Assembly (NCBI GenBank): GCA_017640605.1
Contig: JAEPQH010000011.1
Span: 48,104 to 112,103, forward strand
Direction: 5' to 3'
Origin: Balneolaceae bacterium
GTDB lineage: Bacteria > Bacteroidota > Rhodothermia > Balneolales > Balneolaceae
DNA length: 64,000 nucleotides
Part shown: positions 53,229-61,974 of the stretch, in pieces
Layout: every line of letters starts with the position of its first letter
Numbering within the stretch: the first letter of the stretch is position 1
The notes under the pieces: model-generated
The model's database searches: none
Told to the model about the DNA's origin: nothing
The model's input: the letters and a program-made list of their open reading frames with translations, nothing else
Position numbers and translations under genes: made by a program

Positions 53229-54104
53229 TCACCTTAGATGCTCGCGGAACCAACCGATAGTTTCGTCCATCACTTCTTTAAAGGGTTTGGGGAAATCCAT
53301 TTCTTCGAAAGGATGAGCGATATCAAAGGTATGGCCGGTTTTTGCAATCAGACGTAGTTCTTTGTCTTTTGCAGCTGAATGGATATGCAATTGTTCAGAA
53401 TTTGAATAGGGAACGGCTTCATCCTCGCGGGCGTGCATAAAAAGCGATGGAATGCGCAGCTCTTTAACCCGATGCATTGCTATAACACGCTCTTCGTTTT
53501 CGATAGCGTCATCATACACTTCTTTGTTAAGCGGCATGATTTGCCCGGTTCTGCTGTTCTGAATCTCTGTAACTCCCTTCTTCTCCCAATCCGCTTTCAT
53601 ATCATCGGTCCAGAATTCGAGGTAATTTCCTACTGCATTCCAGGTAACCAAACATTGGATAGCTTCAAACTCGGCTGCGGCAACCACTGCCAGATGTCCA
53701 CCTCGTGAATGCCCTACAATTCCTAAGTAATCGGTATTCAGGCTACTGTGAGAATCTTGAATTTCTCCTTTTTGGAGAGCATCAATAATGGATTTAATAT
53801 CCTCAAGATCTTGCGTGAACGTTTGCTTGGCGAAAAGTTCTAATTGGTCAAGCTCGTATCTGTTGTCACCAATTCCACTTCTGGAGAGATTAAATGCAAT
53901 AACACCAAAGCCACTACGGGCAATGTCTTCACAAGCATCAGGGAATGCTCCCCAATCTTTAAATCCTTTAAAGCCGTGGATAAACAGAATAACCGGAAAT
54001 TCTCGATTGGTACCACTTATTGGTGAGTATAAATCCCACCTCATTGGGTTTCCATCGTTAGATTGAATGCTTCCAGAGCTTATTGATATATTATCAAATT
54101 CCAT
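53229..54104 (-). CDS. Alpha/beta hydrolase, dienelactone-hydrolase-like
   Basis: The 291-residue protein has the hydrolase fold: LFIHGFKGFKDW (oxyanion HG), nucleophile elbow GHSRGG (Ser about 133), an acid in MHAREDEAVPYSNSEQ, and a catalytic His in KTGHTFDIAHPF. No signal peptide, so cytosolic. It starts one base after the stop of rluB and is probably transcribed with it, although no functional link to RNA modification is known. Substrate unknown; esterase or peptidase activity is likely. Confidence 0.88.
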   Translation of the reverse strand: MEFDNISISSGSIQSNDGNPMRWDLYSPISGTNREFPVILFIHGFKGFKDWGAFPDACEDIARSGFGVIAFNLSRSGIGDNRYELDQLELFAKQTFTQDLEDIKSIIDALQKGEIQDSHSSLNTDYLGIVGHSRGGHLAVVAAAEFEAIQCLVTWNAVGNYLEFWTDDMKADWEKKGVTEIQNSRTGQIMPLNKEVYDDAIENEERVIAMHRVKELRIPSLFMHAREDEAVPYSNSEQLHIHSAAKDKELRLIAKTGHTFDIAHPFEEMDFPKPFKEVMDETIGWFREHLR

Positions 54105-54105
54105 G

Positions 54106-54969
54106 TTATCCTTTTTTGAAATCCAGCGTATCTAGTTTTACCAGTTTACGCAGATTATTAATTTCGTCTTGCTTCAGGTACCTCCATCGGCCGTTTCCAA
54201 CTTCCTTCAAATTCAAACCGGCATATTCGGTACGTTTCAGTTTGGTTACCTCTGTGCCGTGAAACTCTACCATTCTGCGGATCAATCGATTACGACCTTC
54301 GAACACTGAAATAAGGAAAGTATTTTTCACATCTGCAAATCGTTTCACGTTATGTCCCTTTGCAACACCGTCTTCAAGCTCTACCCCTTTCATAAAAGCA
54401 CCCAGTTCTGCATCCGATAATTCGCGCTCAGTAGTTACCTCATATGTTTTGCGAACTTTGTAACTTGGATGCATCAAACGATGTGCAAGGTCGCCATCGT
54501 TGGTTAAAATCAGCAGACCTGTAGTGTTACGATCCAATCTACCAACGGGATATACTCTGTATCCGGTTGCCGTTTCTACCTCATCCATTACGGTATTTCT
54601 ACCTTTTTCATCGTCGGTTGTAGTAATGGTATTTCTCGACTTATTAAGTAGTAAGTAAACAAAAGGCTCTAAGCTTAAAGACTGCCCATCTACCACGATA
54701 TCGTCTTTTTGAGAGACTTTCATCCCCAGCTCGCTAATCACTTTTCCATTCACTTGCACCTTTCCTTCTTCGATCATACGATCTGCTTCTCGACGAGAAC
54801 AAAGCCCCGCATGGGCAATAAATTTATTAATTCGAATCTTCTCCGACGGTGAATAATCCTGACTCACAGTGTTCTTCGCACGGTCTTTCTTTTTAACAGG
54901 TTCATCGCTTTTTTTACGATCTGTTTTTTTATAAGTACTTTTTTTACCTGATCTCTTTCTGGATTTCAT
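54106..54969 (-). CDS. rluB: Ribosomal large-subunit pseudouridine synthase, RluB/RsuA family
   Basis: The 287-residue protein has a Lys/Arg-rich, disordered N-terminal extension (about 1-40), an S4 RNA-binding domain (about 44-90; IRINKFIAHAGLCSRREADR) and the pseudouridine synthase core with VGRLDRNTTGLLILTNDGDL, where Asp is catalytic. Family members isomerise one uridine in 23S (RluB) or 16S (RsuA) rRNA. RluB is favoured because of the nearby scpB gene, a frequent neighbour. The basic extension probably helps bind rRNA. Confidence 0.9.
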   Translation of the reverse strand: MKSRKRSGKKSTYKKTDRKKSDEPVKKKDRAKNTVSQDYSPSEKIRINKFIAHAGLCSRREADRMIEEGKVQVNGKVISELGMKVSQKDDIVVDGQSLSLEPFVYLLLNKSRNTITTTDDEKGRNTVMDEVETATGYRVYPVGRLDRNTTGLLILTNDGDLAHRLMHPSYKVRKTYEVTTERELSDAELGAFMKGVELEDGVAKGHNVKRFADVKNTFLISVFEGRNRLIRRMVEFHGTEVTKLKRTEYAGLNLKEVGNGRWRYLKQDEINNLRKLVKLDTLDFKKG

Positions 54970-55005
54970 ATTGAATTATTCCTAATTCTTAATTCTTAAT
55001 TGAAT

Positions 55006-55077
55006 TTACTCTTCTTCAGAGCTTGGCGTCTCATCTTCTAGGTCTTCTATTAAAAGCATTTTCCAAAGTTCGATATT
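55006..55077 (-). pseudogene. Orphan acidic C-terminus between rluB and the four-helix-bundle gene
   Basis: A short frame ending in TAA (55006-55008) reads ELWKMLLIEDLEDETPSSEE, with a stop only two codons upstream (55078-55080). It looks like the tail of a protein whose body is gone, because its composition (acidic, Leu-rich, SSEEE end) is protein-like and it lies exactly where the scpB-rluB block was interrupted. A chance open stretch is possible because it is only 24 codons. Confidence 0.25.
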
Positions 55078-55112
55078 TCATAGGAGAAAGGATTAAGGAA
55101 TCAGGAGAAAGG

Positions 55113-55487
55113 TTAAAATTTTTCTTTTCTAGTTTTAATCAGCCCATGCAACATAGCGGATATTTCTGTCGCTTTACTAATCAGTTTTTGAGCAATTTGA
55201 TGGTCAATTTCATTCACATTATCAGCTATGTGAAGTTGTGTTCTTAGTTCACCGGCCGATCCTTTTGCGATAAATAAATACTGAATAAACTCTTTATTGG
55301 TTTGTCTTTCGAAACCTTCTGCAATGTTTGACGGAATTGATACTGCAGATCTTTGAATTTGATTTTTCAGGCCAAAATCTCTTGAGTTATTTAACACGTT
55401 ATAAACCTCGATACTCAAATCTACACCAACTTGCCATACTGTTAAATCTTCAAATTTTTGTACTCTGTTTCCCATATCTAAATTCAT
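55113..55487 (-). CDS. Four-helix-bundle protein (23S rRNA IVP/S23 family)
   Basis: The 124-residue protein has the family signature: KFEDLTVWQVGVDLSIEVY, LKNQIQRSAVSIPSNIAEGF and EFIQYLFIAKGSAGELRTQL. A second start at residue 5 (MGNRVQ) is possible. These proteins form pentameric helical bundles; genes of this type occur inside 23S rRNA intervening sequences and as solitary movable-looking genes. Here it sits between scpB and rluB, which are normally close neighbours, with 73 and 143 bases of non-coding sequence on its sides. A second family member is at 61975-62346. Confidence 0.9.
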   Translation of the reverse strand: MNLDMGNRVQKFEDLTVWQVGVDLSIEVYNVLNNSRDFGLKNQIQRSAVSIPSNIAEGFERQTNKEFIQYLFIAKGSAGELRTQLHIADNVNEIDHQIAQKLISKATEISAMLHGLIKTRKEKF

Positions 55488-55560
55488 TAATTAGTGGTAA
55501 AAACACAGAAAACAACAATCATATCAGAATTCTATTTTTTCTACTCATCGTACCCAAAGC

Positions 55561-56337
55561 TCATTCTTTCTCAGAAGCATCGATTTCTGTGTTACCCGCT
55601 TCATCAATAAGCCCATTTCCTTCGTCCTTGCTCCTTTGTCCTTCTTCCTTACTCCCTTCTCCTTCTTCCTTATTCCTTTCCTCCTCTCCCTCTCCCTCAT
55701 CCAACTCCATCATCATTTGTCGTTCGAGTAACAACTGTCGGTGCTCGGCCATGTCGTCATCTTTAAGAATTTCTTCAATCTCTCTTGGCTTAGGTAGTTC
55801 GTTCACCGAATTCAAACCAAAATGGCGTAAAAAATGTCGAGTGGTTTTATAGAGCAGCGGTTTTCCCGGGCTGTCTGATCTTCCTGAAACCTCGATCAAT
55901 GCCTTTTCCATTAATTGGCGGATTACATACCCAGAATCTACCCCGCGAATTTGATCTACTTCCGGTTTAGTGATGGGCTGTCGATACGCAACAATAGCTA
56001 GGGTTTCAGTAGCTGATTGGGAGAGTTTTCGATATGCATTCTGATGTTGGAACACACTTAACCAATAATGAAATTTTGGTTGGGTCGCGAAGGTAAACCC
56101 GCCAGCTAAAGGCTGAATCCTGAAACTCATTCCCATCTCATCATATCGATCGTTGAGCTTATCGATGAAGTCGAAAATAGTATCTTCGTCGATTTCAATT
56201 TGCTCTTCTTGTTCAATTATGATTGAGCGGATTTTATCGGCCGAAATTGGCTCTTCACTCGCAAAAATCAATGCCTCTATCACCGACGACAACCTGCTGC
56301 CATCAATAAACTGATAATCATTAAGCTTCTTACTCAC
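55561..56337 (-). CDS. scpB: Chromosome segregation protein ScpB with repeat-derived acidic tail
   Basis: The 258-residue protein has two winged-helix domains of ScpB (VIEALIFASEEPISADKI, about 16-33; ATETLAIVAYRQPITKPEVD with RGVDSGYVIRQL, about 109-140). It partners with ScpA and SMC to condense chromosomes; scpA is not in the window. From about residue 213 a tail of EEERNKEEGEGSKEEGQRSKDEG is encoded by AAGGA-type purine repeats, and similar AGGAGAAAGGATTAAGGA sequence occurs in the intergenic DNA at 55082-55112. The start overlaps the preceding aspartoacylase-like gene by eight bases. Confidence 0.93.
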   Translation of the reverse strand: MSKKLNDYQFIDGSRLSSVIEALIFASEEPISADKIRSIIIEQEEQIEIDEDTIFDFIDKLNDRYDEMGMSFRIQPLAGGFTFATQPKFHYWLSVFQHQNAYRKLSQSATETLAIVAYRQPITKPEVDQIRGVDSGYVIRQLMEKALIEVSGRSDSPGKPLLYKTTRHFLRHFGLNSVNELPKPREIEEILKDDDMAEHRQLLLERQMMMELDEGEGEEERNKEEGEGSKEEGQRSKDEGNGLIDEAGNTEIDASEKE

Positions 56338-57280
56338 TGTCCCTCACGATAAAAAATCCGTCATATCCCTGCTTTTGATATAAGGGCATCAGAATGTAAC
56401 CATCCGTTTGTGCTTCAATTTTTCCATGTTTATCTGTGGCCAGCCAATCGCCCTTTTCGATAGGATCGAAGTTGGAAAACCCAGGATTCATCACAAATTC
56501 GTCTCCATCTTCTATGACGTGTTTGTATACAAAATCAATTTTATGGGGATATCCTTCAACTTTCTCCATCAAATAGGCATAGTAGGTCGAAAATTGTTCT
56601 AGCTTGTTTGCCGGAATCAGTCCAACATTTACCATCAATGTCATCAACCCAGCAAGTGCATTATTTTCAGCCATTATGGTGCCATGCGTTCCACTTTCAA
56701 AAGCAAATCCAACATGACCCGCATCTTCTACATATTCCATCGAAGTACCAATCAATGTATGCTCGATACCAAACACGAGTGGAATCTTTAACTGGCTGAG
56801 CAATTCGATGTGGCGAGATTCTTTTGGGGTGATTGCAAACATACAGCCCGTTCCCGAAAAGGTATGCAAATCGATATAAACTACTTCTTCATCCGAATAA
56901 ATGATGGGATCCAGAATGCACAAAAGCTCTTTTAGCTCCGCTCGTTCAACGGTTGCTAGTTCATCAAATGGAGTTCGTCGGATTTTATCCAAAATGGAAG
57001 TCACCCAAAGCCGGTTCATGTCTTCATCAATAAAGCGAACATTTTGCGCCAGTGCAGTATTGTTGCCACTTAAACCAATAAATCGCCCGTGTATGAATTC
57101 TTTAAGGGGTTCGAGTTGACCAATCACATCCTGAATTGCTTCTACACCGGTAGGCTCATTGCCATGAATTCCTGCCACCGCAATTACGGTTGGGCCGGGA
57201 TGGTCGCCACGTATATCACCTATAAAATGCTTTAGTATTTGTTGTGTATGTTCTTGCTGCTCGCTTTGTATAACCTGCAT
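56330..57280 (-). CDS. Succinylglutamate desuccinylase/aspartoacylase-family zinc hydrolase
   Basis: The 316-residue protein has the M14-like zinc motif HGNE (His39, Glu42) in VAGIHGNEPTG, a third ligand in YIDLHTFSG (His about 142), a substrate Arg region (DEDMNRLW) and a catalytic Glu in FAFESGTHG. AstE/AspA relatives cleave N-acyl amino acids. Its ATG shares one base with the stop of the GCS2-CBS gene, and it overlaps scpB by eight bases. Pairing with an amidoligase suggests it removes what that enzyme adds, or processes the same peptide-like metabolite (inference). Confidence 0.88.
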   Translation of the reverse strand: MQVIQSEQQEHTQQILKHFIGDIRGDHPGPTVIAVAGIHGNEPTGVEAIQDVIGQLEPLKEFIHGRFIGLSGNNTALAQNVRFIDEDMNRLWVTSILDKIRRTPFDELATVERAELKELLCILDPIIYSDEEVVYIDLHTFSGTGCMFAITPKESRHIELLSQLKIPLVFGIEHTLIGTSMEYVEDAGHVGFAFESGTHGTIMAENNALAGLMTLMVNVGLIPANKLEQFSTYYAYLMEKVEGYPHKIDFVYKHVIEDGDEFVMNPGFSNFDPIEKGDWLATDKHGKIEAQTDGYILMPLYQKQGYDGFFIVRDSE

Positions 57281-59211
57281 TAATTATTTTCCTTTTCACC
57301 GGCCAGAGCATATAATAATCGCCGTGTGATATCCATAAAATTGTGTTCGGTAATAATACCAACTAATCGGCTATTCTTCACCACCGGTAAACAACCTACT
57401 TTGTGCTCCAGCATTATGTTCATTGCCTCCATTATCGACGCTTCGGGGTGAATGGTAATTGGGTTTTGAATCATAAATTCACTCAGTTGTTTACTGGCAT
57501 CAACCTCATCGTCATTTACTACACGGCTGTACTCTCGCATCACCATACGCATAGAAACCAGTCCCACTAAATGCTTTCTATCGTCTTCTATGGGGATATA
57601 TTTGATAGCTCGCCAGTCCATCAGGTTGGATACGAATTCGATCAAATCGTCTTTTCGAGCGGTAAATAAATCGGTAGTCATAAATTCTTCTACCAATAAT
57701 TTCGAAGGTTTCCATGAAGGAACGTCTTCAAATTTTGCCAACCCCCAACGATGTACCGGTTCTCCTTTTTTCTGATTTTTGAGCATAGACGCCGTTACCG
57801 TTGTGAGCGCCTGTTCGCGATTTCCTTCTTTGATGATGTTACCGTAAGATTTCACCAGCCAATAGGCTCCGGTTTTCATCGTAGCCACTCGATCTTGTAT
57901 CACCGAAAGATAGGTATCGATATCCGAACTGTTGATATTCGCTTTTTCTAACCCGTGTTTTGCTAAAGGCAAAAGTTCTGAAGTGATTAAATCCTTCGCG
58001 CTCACTTTACGCCCTTTTGTCCATTCGAAGTTGGTATCGAGACCCATTTTTGATGCGGCGAAAAAATTTAGCCGTGCATCATCAAAATCCAGTTCTTGGG
58101 TAATGTCGGGGTGTTCGTCTTCGAATCCATTCAATAACCCTAGCCAAAATGCAGTATTGGCCATTTCATCCAGCACGGTTGGTCCGGAAGGTAACACGCG
58201 ATTTTCGATACGTAAATGTGGTTTTCCTCCACCAACACCATAGCATGCACGGTTCCAGCGGTACACAGTACCATTGTGCACTTTTAATGCATTCAGTTCT
58301 GGAGGAATCCCTTTTTTCATAAGAGCTTCCACGTCTTCTTCGGCATCGGAACTCAACAACACCCGATAACGCGAAATATCTTCTTTATAGATTTCCAGAA
58401 TCGAATTCTTAAGCCAGGCATTTCCAAAAGTTACCCTGGGGCTGCTATCCCGCAAATGATCACCTACTCCACGAGTATCCACCGATTGATGAAACACGGC
58501 AATTCGAGTTTCTGCCCACAATCTTTTTCCTAAAAACACCGGAGAGTTCACCGCTGTTGCCAAAACCGGAGCAGAAATAGCCATTGCTGCATTATATTTC
58601 TGTACAAATTCGCTGGGTTTGATCTGCAAATGCACTTGAAATCCGGTATTACATCCTTCTAAAATAGGCGTATCGAATTTCATCAGCAGCTCGTCCATCC
58701 CTTGAATGCGCAACTCGTATTCTTTGCCCCGCAAATTGTCTATAGCCTCACAAAGCGCATGATACCGTGGGATATCTGTTAAACTGTTGATGCTCACATC
58801 CGATTTTCGAATCGTGGGTAAAATTCCTGTGAGTAGTACCTCGGCACCGAATTCATCCGCGATTTCCCGCACTTTTGCCACATCTCGCTGCAAGTTGTGC
58901 TCCATGTGTGAGAGGCAGTCGCCCGTAAACTCCAGTGGTGGATTTAGATTTATCTCGAGATTAAATTTGGCAAATTCGTGCGTAAAGTTGGGGTCGTTTA
59001 GTTTTTTCAGGATGTCATCGGCTCCTAAAAAAGGCTTCGCGTTGCGATCAATTAAGCATAACTCTTGTTCAGCGCCAATACGAATAGGATCGGTTTCGAA
59101 CCAATCTTCTTCCAACATTTTTTCTAATGCCCTCAAATCTTTGAGCACATTTTTCATGAACTTCTGAAGCTGTTCGTTCGATTCCGCTAATTTTACCCTG
59201 GTGTCGCCCAT
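57280..59211 (-). CDS. GCS2-type glutamate-cysteine-ligase-like amidoligase fused to two CBS domains
   Basis: The 643-residue protein has an N-terminal GCS2 carboxylate-amine ligase domain (about 30-390): IGAEQELCLIDRNAKP, FAKFNLEINLNPP, LEGCNTGFQVHLQ, RIENRVLPSGPT. The C-terminus holds two CBS motifs (about 515-575, VEEFMTTDLFTARKDDLIEF; about 580-640, FMIQNPITIHPEASIMEAMN), which usually sense adenine nucleotides. GCS2 enzymes join an amino acid to a carboxylate with ATP. A CBS fusion means the ligase is probably regulated by energy state. The aspartoacylase gene follows with a one-base overlap. A RimK partner, often seen with such ligases, is not in this window. Confidence 0.88.
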   Translation of the reverse strand: MGDTRVKLAESNEQLQKFMKNVLKDLRALEKMLEEDWFETDPIRIGAEQELCLIDRNAKPFLGADDILKKLNDPNFTHEFAKFNLEINLNPPLEFTGDCLSHMEHNLQRDVAKVREIADEFGAEVLLTGILPTIRKSDVSINSLTDIPRYHALCEAIDNLRGKEYELRIQGMDELLMKFDTPILEGCNTGFQVHLQIKPSEFVQKYNAAMAISAPVLATAVNSPVFLGKRLWAETRIAVFHQSVDTRGVGDHLRDSSPRVTFGNAWLKNSILEIYKEDISRYRVLLSSDAEEDVEALMKKGIPPELNALKVHNGTVYRWNRACYGVGGGKPHLRIENRVLPSGPTVLDEMANTAFWLGLLNGFEDEHPDITQELDFDDARLNFFAASKMGLDTNFEWTKGRKVSAKDLITSELLPLAKHGLEKANINSSDIDTYLSVIQDRVATMKTGAYWLVKSYGNIIKEGNREQALTTVTASMLKNQKKGEPVHRWGLAKFEDVPSWKPSKLLVEEFMTTDLFTARKDDLIEFVSNLMDWRAIKYIPIEDDRKHLVGLVSMRMVMREYSRVVNDDEVDASKQLSEFMIQNPITIHPEASIMEAMNIMLEHKVGCLPVVKNSRLVGIITEHNFMDITRRLLYALAGEKENN

Positions 59212-59276
59212 ATAAGTAGATCGTTAGATGAAATAACCGCCGTAAATACCCACTTTCTGCGCGTTTTTGCAAGCAA

Positions 59277-61703
59277 TTATCGCTGGGCATCAACATTTAT
59301 ATTTACCCGAACTTTTGAACGGCTTACTCCACTTTGATCATCGTAAACCTCCATAATTCGGCTAAGCACCGCTTCAATATAATTTGCGCCCTTATCAGTG
59401 TCCAATTTCATACTTAATTCCCAGATAAATTGCTGATTCATCCAGGTAATTACGGAAGCCGCCGGTCCTAACAACTGAGCGTTAGGAAGCATCTTATCGA
59501 TGATAGTACGCAATAAATGAGCTTGCTGAATGGCCAAATGTTCTTGCTTTGCTTTAAAAACGAAGGTTATCAATCGACTGTATGGCGGATATTTCAGTTC
59601 TGAACGATAGCTTAATTCTTCTGCAGCAAAGGAATTGAAATCATGACTTTTTGCAAATTGTATCGCAGATAATCCCGGCTGACGAGTTTGAATGAAAACG
59701 CGTCCGGGTTTTGATCCTCGTCCACTGCGGCCGGCAACCTGACTCAACAACTGAAATAAACGTTCGGATGAATTGAAAGATGGAAAGGCTTGCTCGGTAT
59801 CGGCATCAATAACCCCAACGGTAGTTACATTTGGAAAATCTAAGCCCTTTGCCACTAGTTGAGTACCCACCAATATATTCGCCTTTTGCGCTGCGAATTG
59901 TGATAAAATCTTTTTATGTGCGCCTTTTTTTGAAGTCGAATCTCTGTCGAAGCGTAAAATTCCGGCTTCAGGAAATAAGGCTTCGATTTCTTCTTCAATT
60001 TTCTGAGTTCCACTACCTTGAATCAAAAGTTCGGTAGAGCCGCATTTTTCGCAATTAGTATCCGCTTTTCTGGAATAGCCCGAATAATGACAAATTAATG
60101 CGTTTTTGTATTTGTGATAGGTAAGGCTCACAGAACATTCGGGACTTTGTGGTATATGTCCACAGGTTTCGCATTGCATGTAGCTGGCAAATCCACGCCG
60201 ATTATACAGCAATATCACTTGTTCGCCATTTTTCAACGACTCTTCCACCGATTTATATAATGCTACGCTCATCGAGCCACGCATAGCCCCTTTATACTGG
60301 GTTAGATCGATGATCTCTACCTTTGGGAGTTTTGCTTCTGCATGTCGTTTACTCAATGTTAAAGCAGTTGCTTTTTGCTGAGTTACCATTTGCAACGCCT
60401 GCATACTTGGTGTTGCTGAACCCATAATTACCACGGCTTTTGCATGATTTGCACGCATGATAGCTACTTCGCGGGCATGATATCGAGGAGCAGGATCTAT
60501 TTGCTTGTAGGAAGAATCGTGTTCTTCATCTAAAATGATCAACCCAAGATTCTTTACCGGAGCAAAGACGGCCGACCTTGGCCCAATCACGATACTCTTC
60601 TTCCCTCGTTCGATTTGCTGCCAGGCATACAAACGTTCAGAAGCAGATAGTCTACTATGAAGTACCGCGATCTTGTCCCCAAAAATTAAATGAAACCGAG
60701 CGACTGTTTGGGGAGTGAGTGCAATTTCGGGAACTAGTACAATGCCACCTCTTCCCTGATCAAGCACTTTCTTTAGTGCATGAATATACACTTCCGTTTT
60801 GCCTGATCCGGTAATGCCGTGTAATAAGAAATTCCCATAAGCCTGTGCATCAATTTTATCTAAGATTTGATCTAAAGCCTTAGATTGATCGGGATTCAGC
60901 TCTTTAATTGCTCCCGGCTGGAAATTGAGATCATATTCAGTTACATCCTTTTCTTTCTCAAAAACACGTACCCATTCATCATCTCTCAGTTTTTTTATTT
61001 GATAACTGCTAAGATCTAGCTCTTTTCTGATTTTGCTCTCTTTTTCAGGCAGCTTAATGTCGAATAATTCACTGAGTGCCTGCTCCCATTTGTTTAGCGA
61101 GTTTTTTGTTTCGAGATAGTTTTGAGCCGCTGATTTCGACTCAACAAAATACCAATCCAGCCAATTTTCTTTAGCTGTGGAAACTTTTATATCCGGCTCT
61201 TCCCAAACTTCGAGTACATTTTTCTTCAACAACTTTTTGAAACTCTTATTTAAACCTGTACCTCTAAGTTGTTGCTGAATTTCTTTTTGTGTTACGGGTG
61301 ATTGCTCTCTGATTTGATCAATTACCTTTAATTCATCAGCACTTGATGGGAGTTTTGCATCACTATTTACTTGCAAAAAAGTATTTGAGACAAAATTCAA
61401 ACCCGATGGAAGTGCTGCTTGTATAACTTCGCCCCAGCTACAAAAATAAAATTTATGGATCCATTCGGTAAGCCGGAGTAATTCGTTTGAAAGGACCGGG
61501 CTTTCATCCAGAATTTTTTTGATAGGTTTGGTTTCGAAATCCGGTTTTTCGTGATGTACCCGAACAATCATACCTATAGCGTAATAATTTCGATAGGGTA
61601 CCCATACCCTTCTCCCAACTAGATCATCGGAAAATAATTCCTCGGGGAGTAAATACGTAAAGTTCCTTCGAATGGCTAAAGGAAAAGCGATGTCTGCGAA
61701 CAA
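59277..61703 (-). CDS. priA: Primosomal protein N' (PriA) with degenerate second zinc site
   Basis: The 808-residue helicase has the 3'-DNA-binding N-domain (about 1-105), Walker A GITGSGKTE, DEEH box, GSATPS, and late helicase motifs (VGTQLVAKGLDFPNV, QVAGRSGRG). PriA restarts stalled forks and unwinds 3'-5'. The zinc lobe reads CETCGHIPQSPEC then ICHYSG then CEKC: first-site cysteines 511, 514, 551 and 554 are intact, but two of the four second-site ligands are Ser (520 and 541), leaving Cys523 and Cys538. The rest of the protein looks intact, so it should still be the working PriA. Confidence 0.95.
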   Translation of the reverse strand: MFADIAFPLAIRRNFTYLLPEELFSDDLVGRRVWVPYRNYYAIGMIVRVHHEKPDFETKPIKKILDESPVLSNELLRLTEWIHKFYFCSWGEVIQAALPSGLNFVSNTFLQVNSDAKLPSSADELKVIDQIREQSPVTQKEIQQQLRGTGLNKSFKKLLKKNVLEVWEEPDIKVSTAKENWLDWYFVESKSAAQNYLETKNSLNKWEQALSELFDIKLPEKESKIRKELDLSSYQIKKLRDDEWVRVFEKEKDVTEYDLNFQPGAIKELNPDQSKALDQILDKIDAQAYGNFLLHGITGSGKTEVYIHALKKVLDQGRGGIVLVPEIALTPQTVARFHLIFGDKIAVLHSRLSASERLYAWQQIERGKKSIVIGPRSAVFAPVKNLGLIILDEEHDSSYKQIDPAPRYHAREVAIMRANHAKAVVIMGSATPSMQALQMVTQQKATALTLSKRHAEAKLPKVEIIDLTQYKGAMRGSMSVALYKSVEESLKNGEQVILLYNRRGFASYMQCETCGHIPQSPECSVSLTYHKYKNALICHYSGYSRKADTNCEKCGSTELLIQGSGTQKIEEEIEALFPEAGILRFDRDSTSKKGAHKKILSQFAAQKANILVGTQLVAKGLDFPNVTTVGVIDADTEQAFPSFNSSERLFQLLSQVAGRSGRGSKPGRVFIQTRQPGLSAIQFAKSHDFNSFAAEELSYRSELKYPPYSRLITFVFKAKQEHLAIQQAHLLRTIIDKMLPNAQLLGPAASVITWMNQQFIWELSMKLDTDKGANYIEAVLSRIMEVYDDQSGVSRSKVRVNINVDAQR

Positions 61704-61761
61704 TGGATATTTGGCTTAAACTTTTTGGGTAAGCTTATCCAAATATCCAACTGAAATCAAC

Positions 61762-61851
61762 TTACAGAAGAATTAATAAATACAATATGATAAGTAGAAT
61801 AGGAAGTGTAAACACGAGGTTTGCCTGCCAATATGTAGATTGATTTCTCAT
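61762..61851 (-). CDS. 29-residue membrane microprotein with strong ribosome binding site
   Basis: ATG at 61851 is preceded by GGAGG with a 6-base gap, one of the best ribosome binding sites in the window. The product starts MRNQSTYWQANLVF and is hydrophobic to the end (TLPILLIILYLLILL), one membrane span. The YWQANL segment recalls the start of small subunits of DUF4212-type sodium symporters (YW-ANL), but no symporter is adjacent. It ends 58 bases before priA. The remainder of 61704-61974 holds no other gene. Confidence 0.6.
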   Translation of the reverse strand: MRNQSTYWQANLVFTLPILLIILYLLILL

Positions 61852-61974
61852 TTTAAACCTCCAACAAATTTTCTGTTCCTTTTCCAGAGATTACACAAAC
61901 AGTGTACCAAAATGTTTCCATTACCTGCACCGCACGATCATGTGAAACTGAATTACGAATATGAGATTTAAGAA

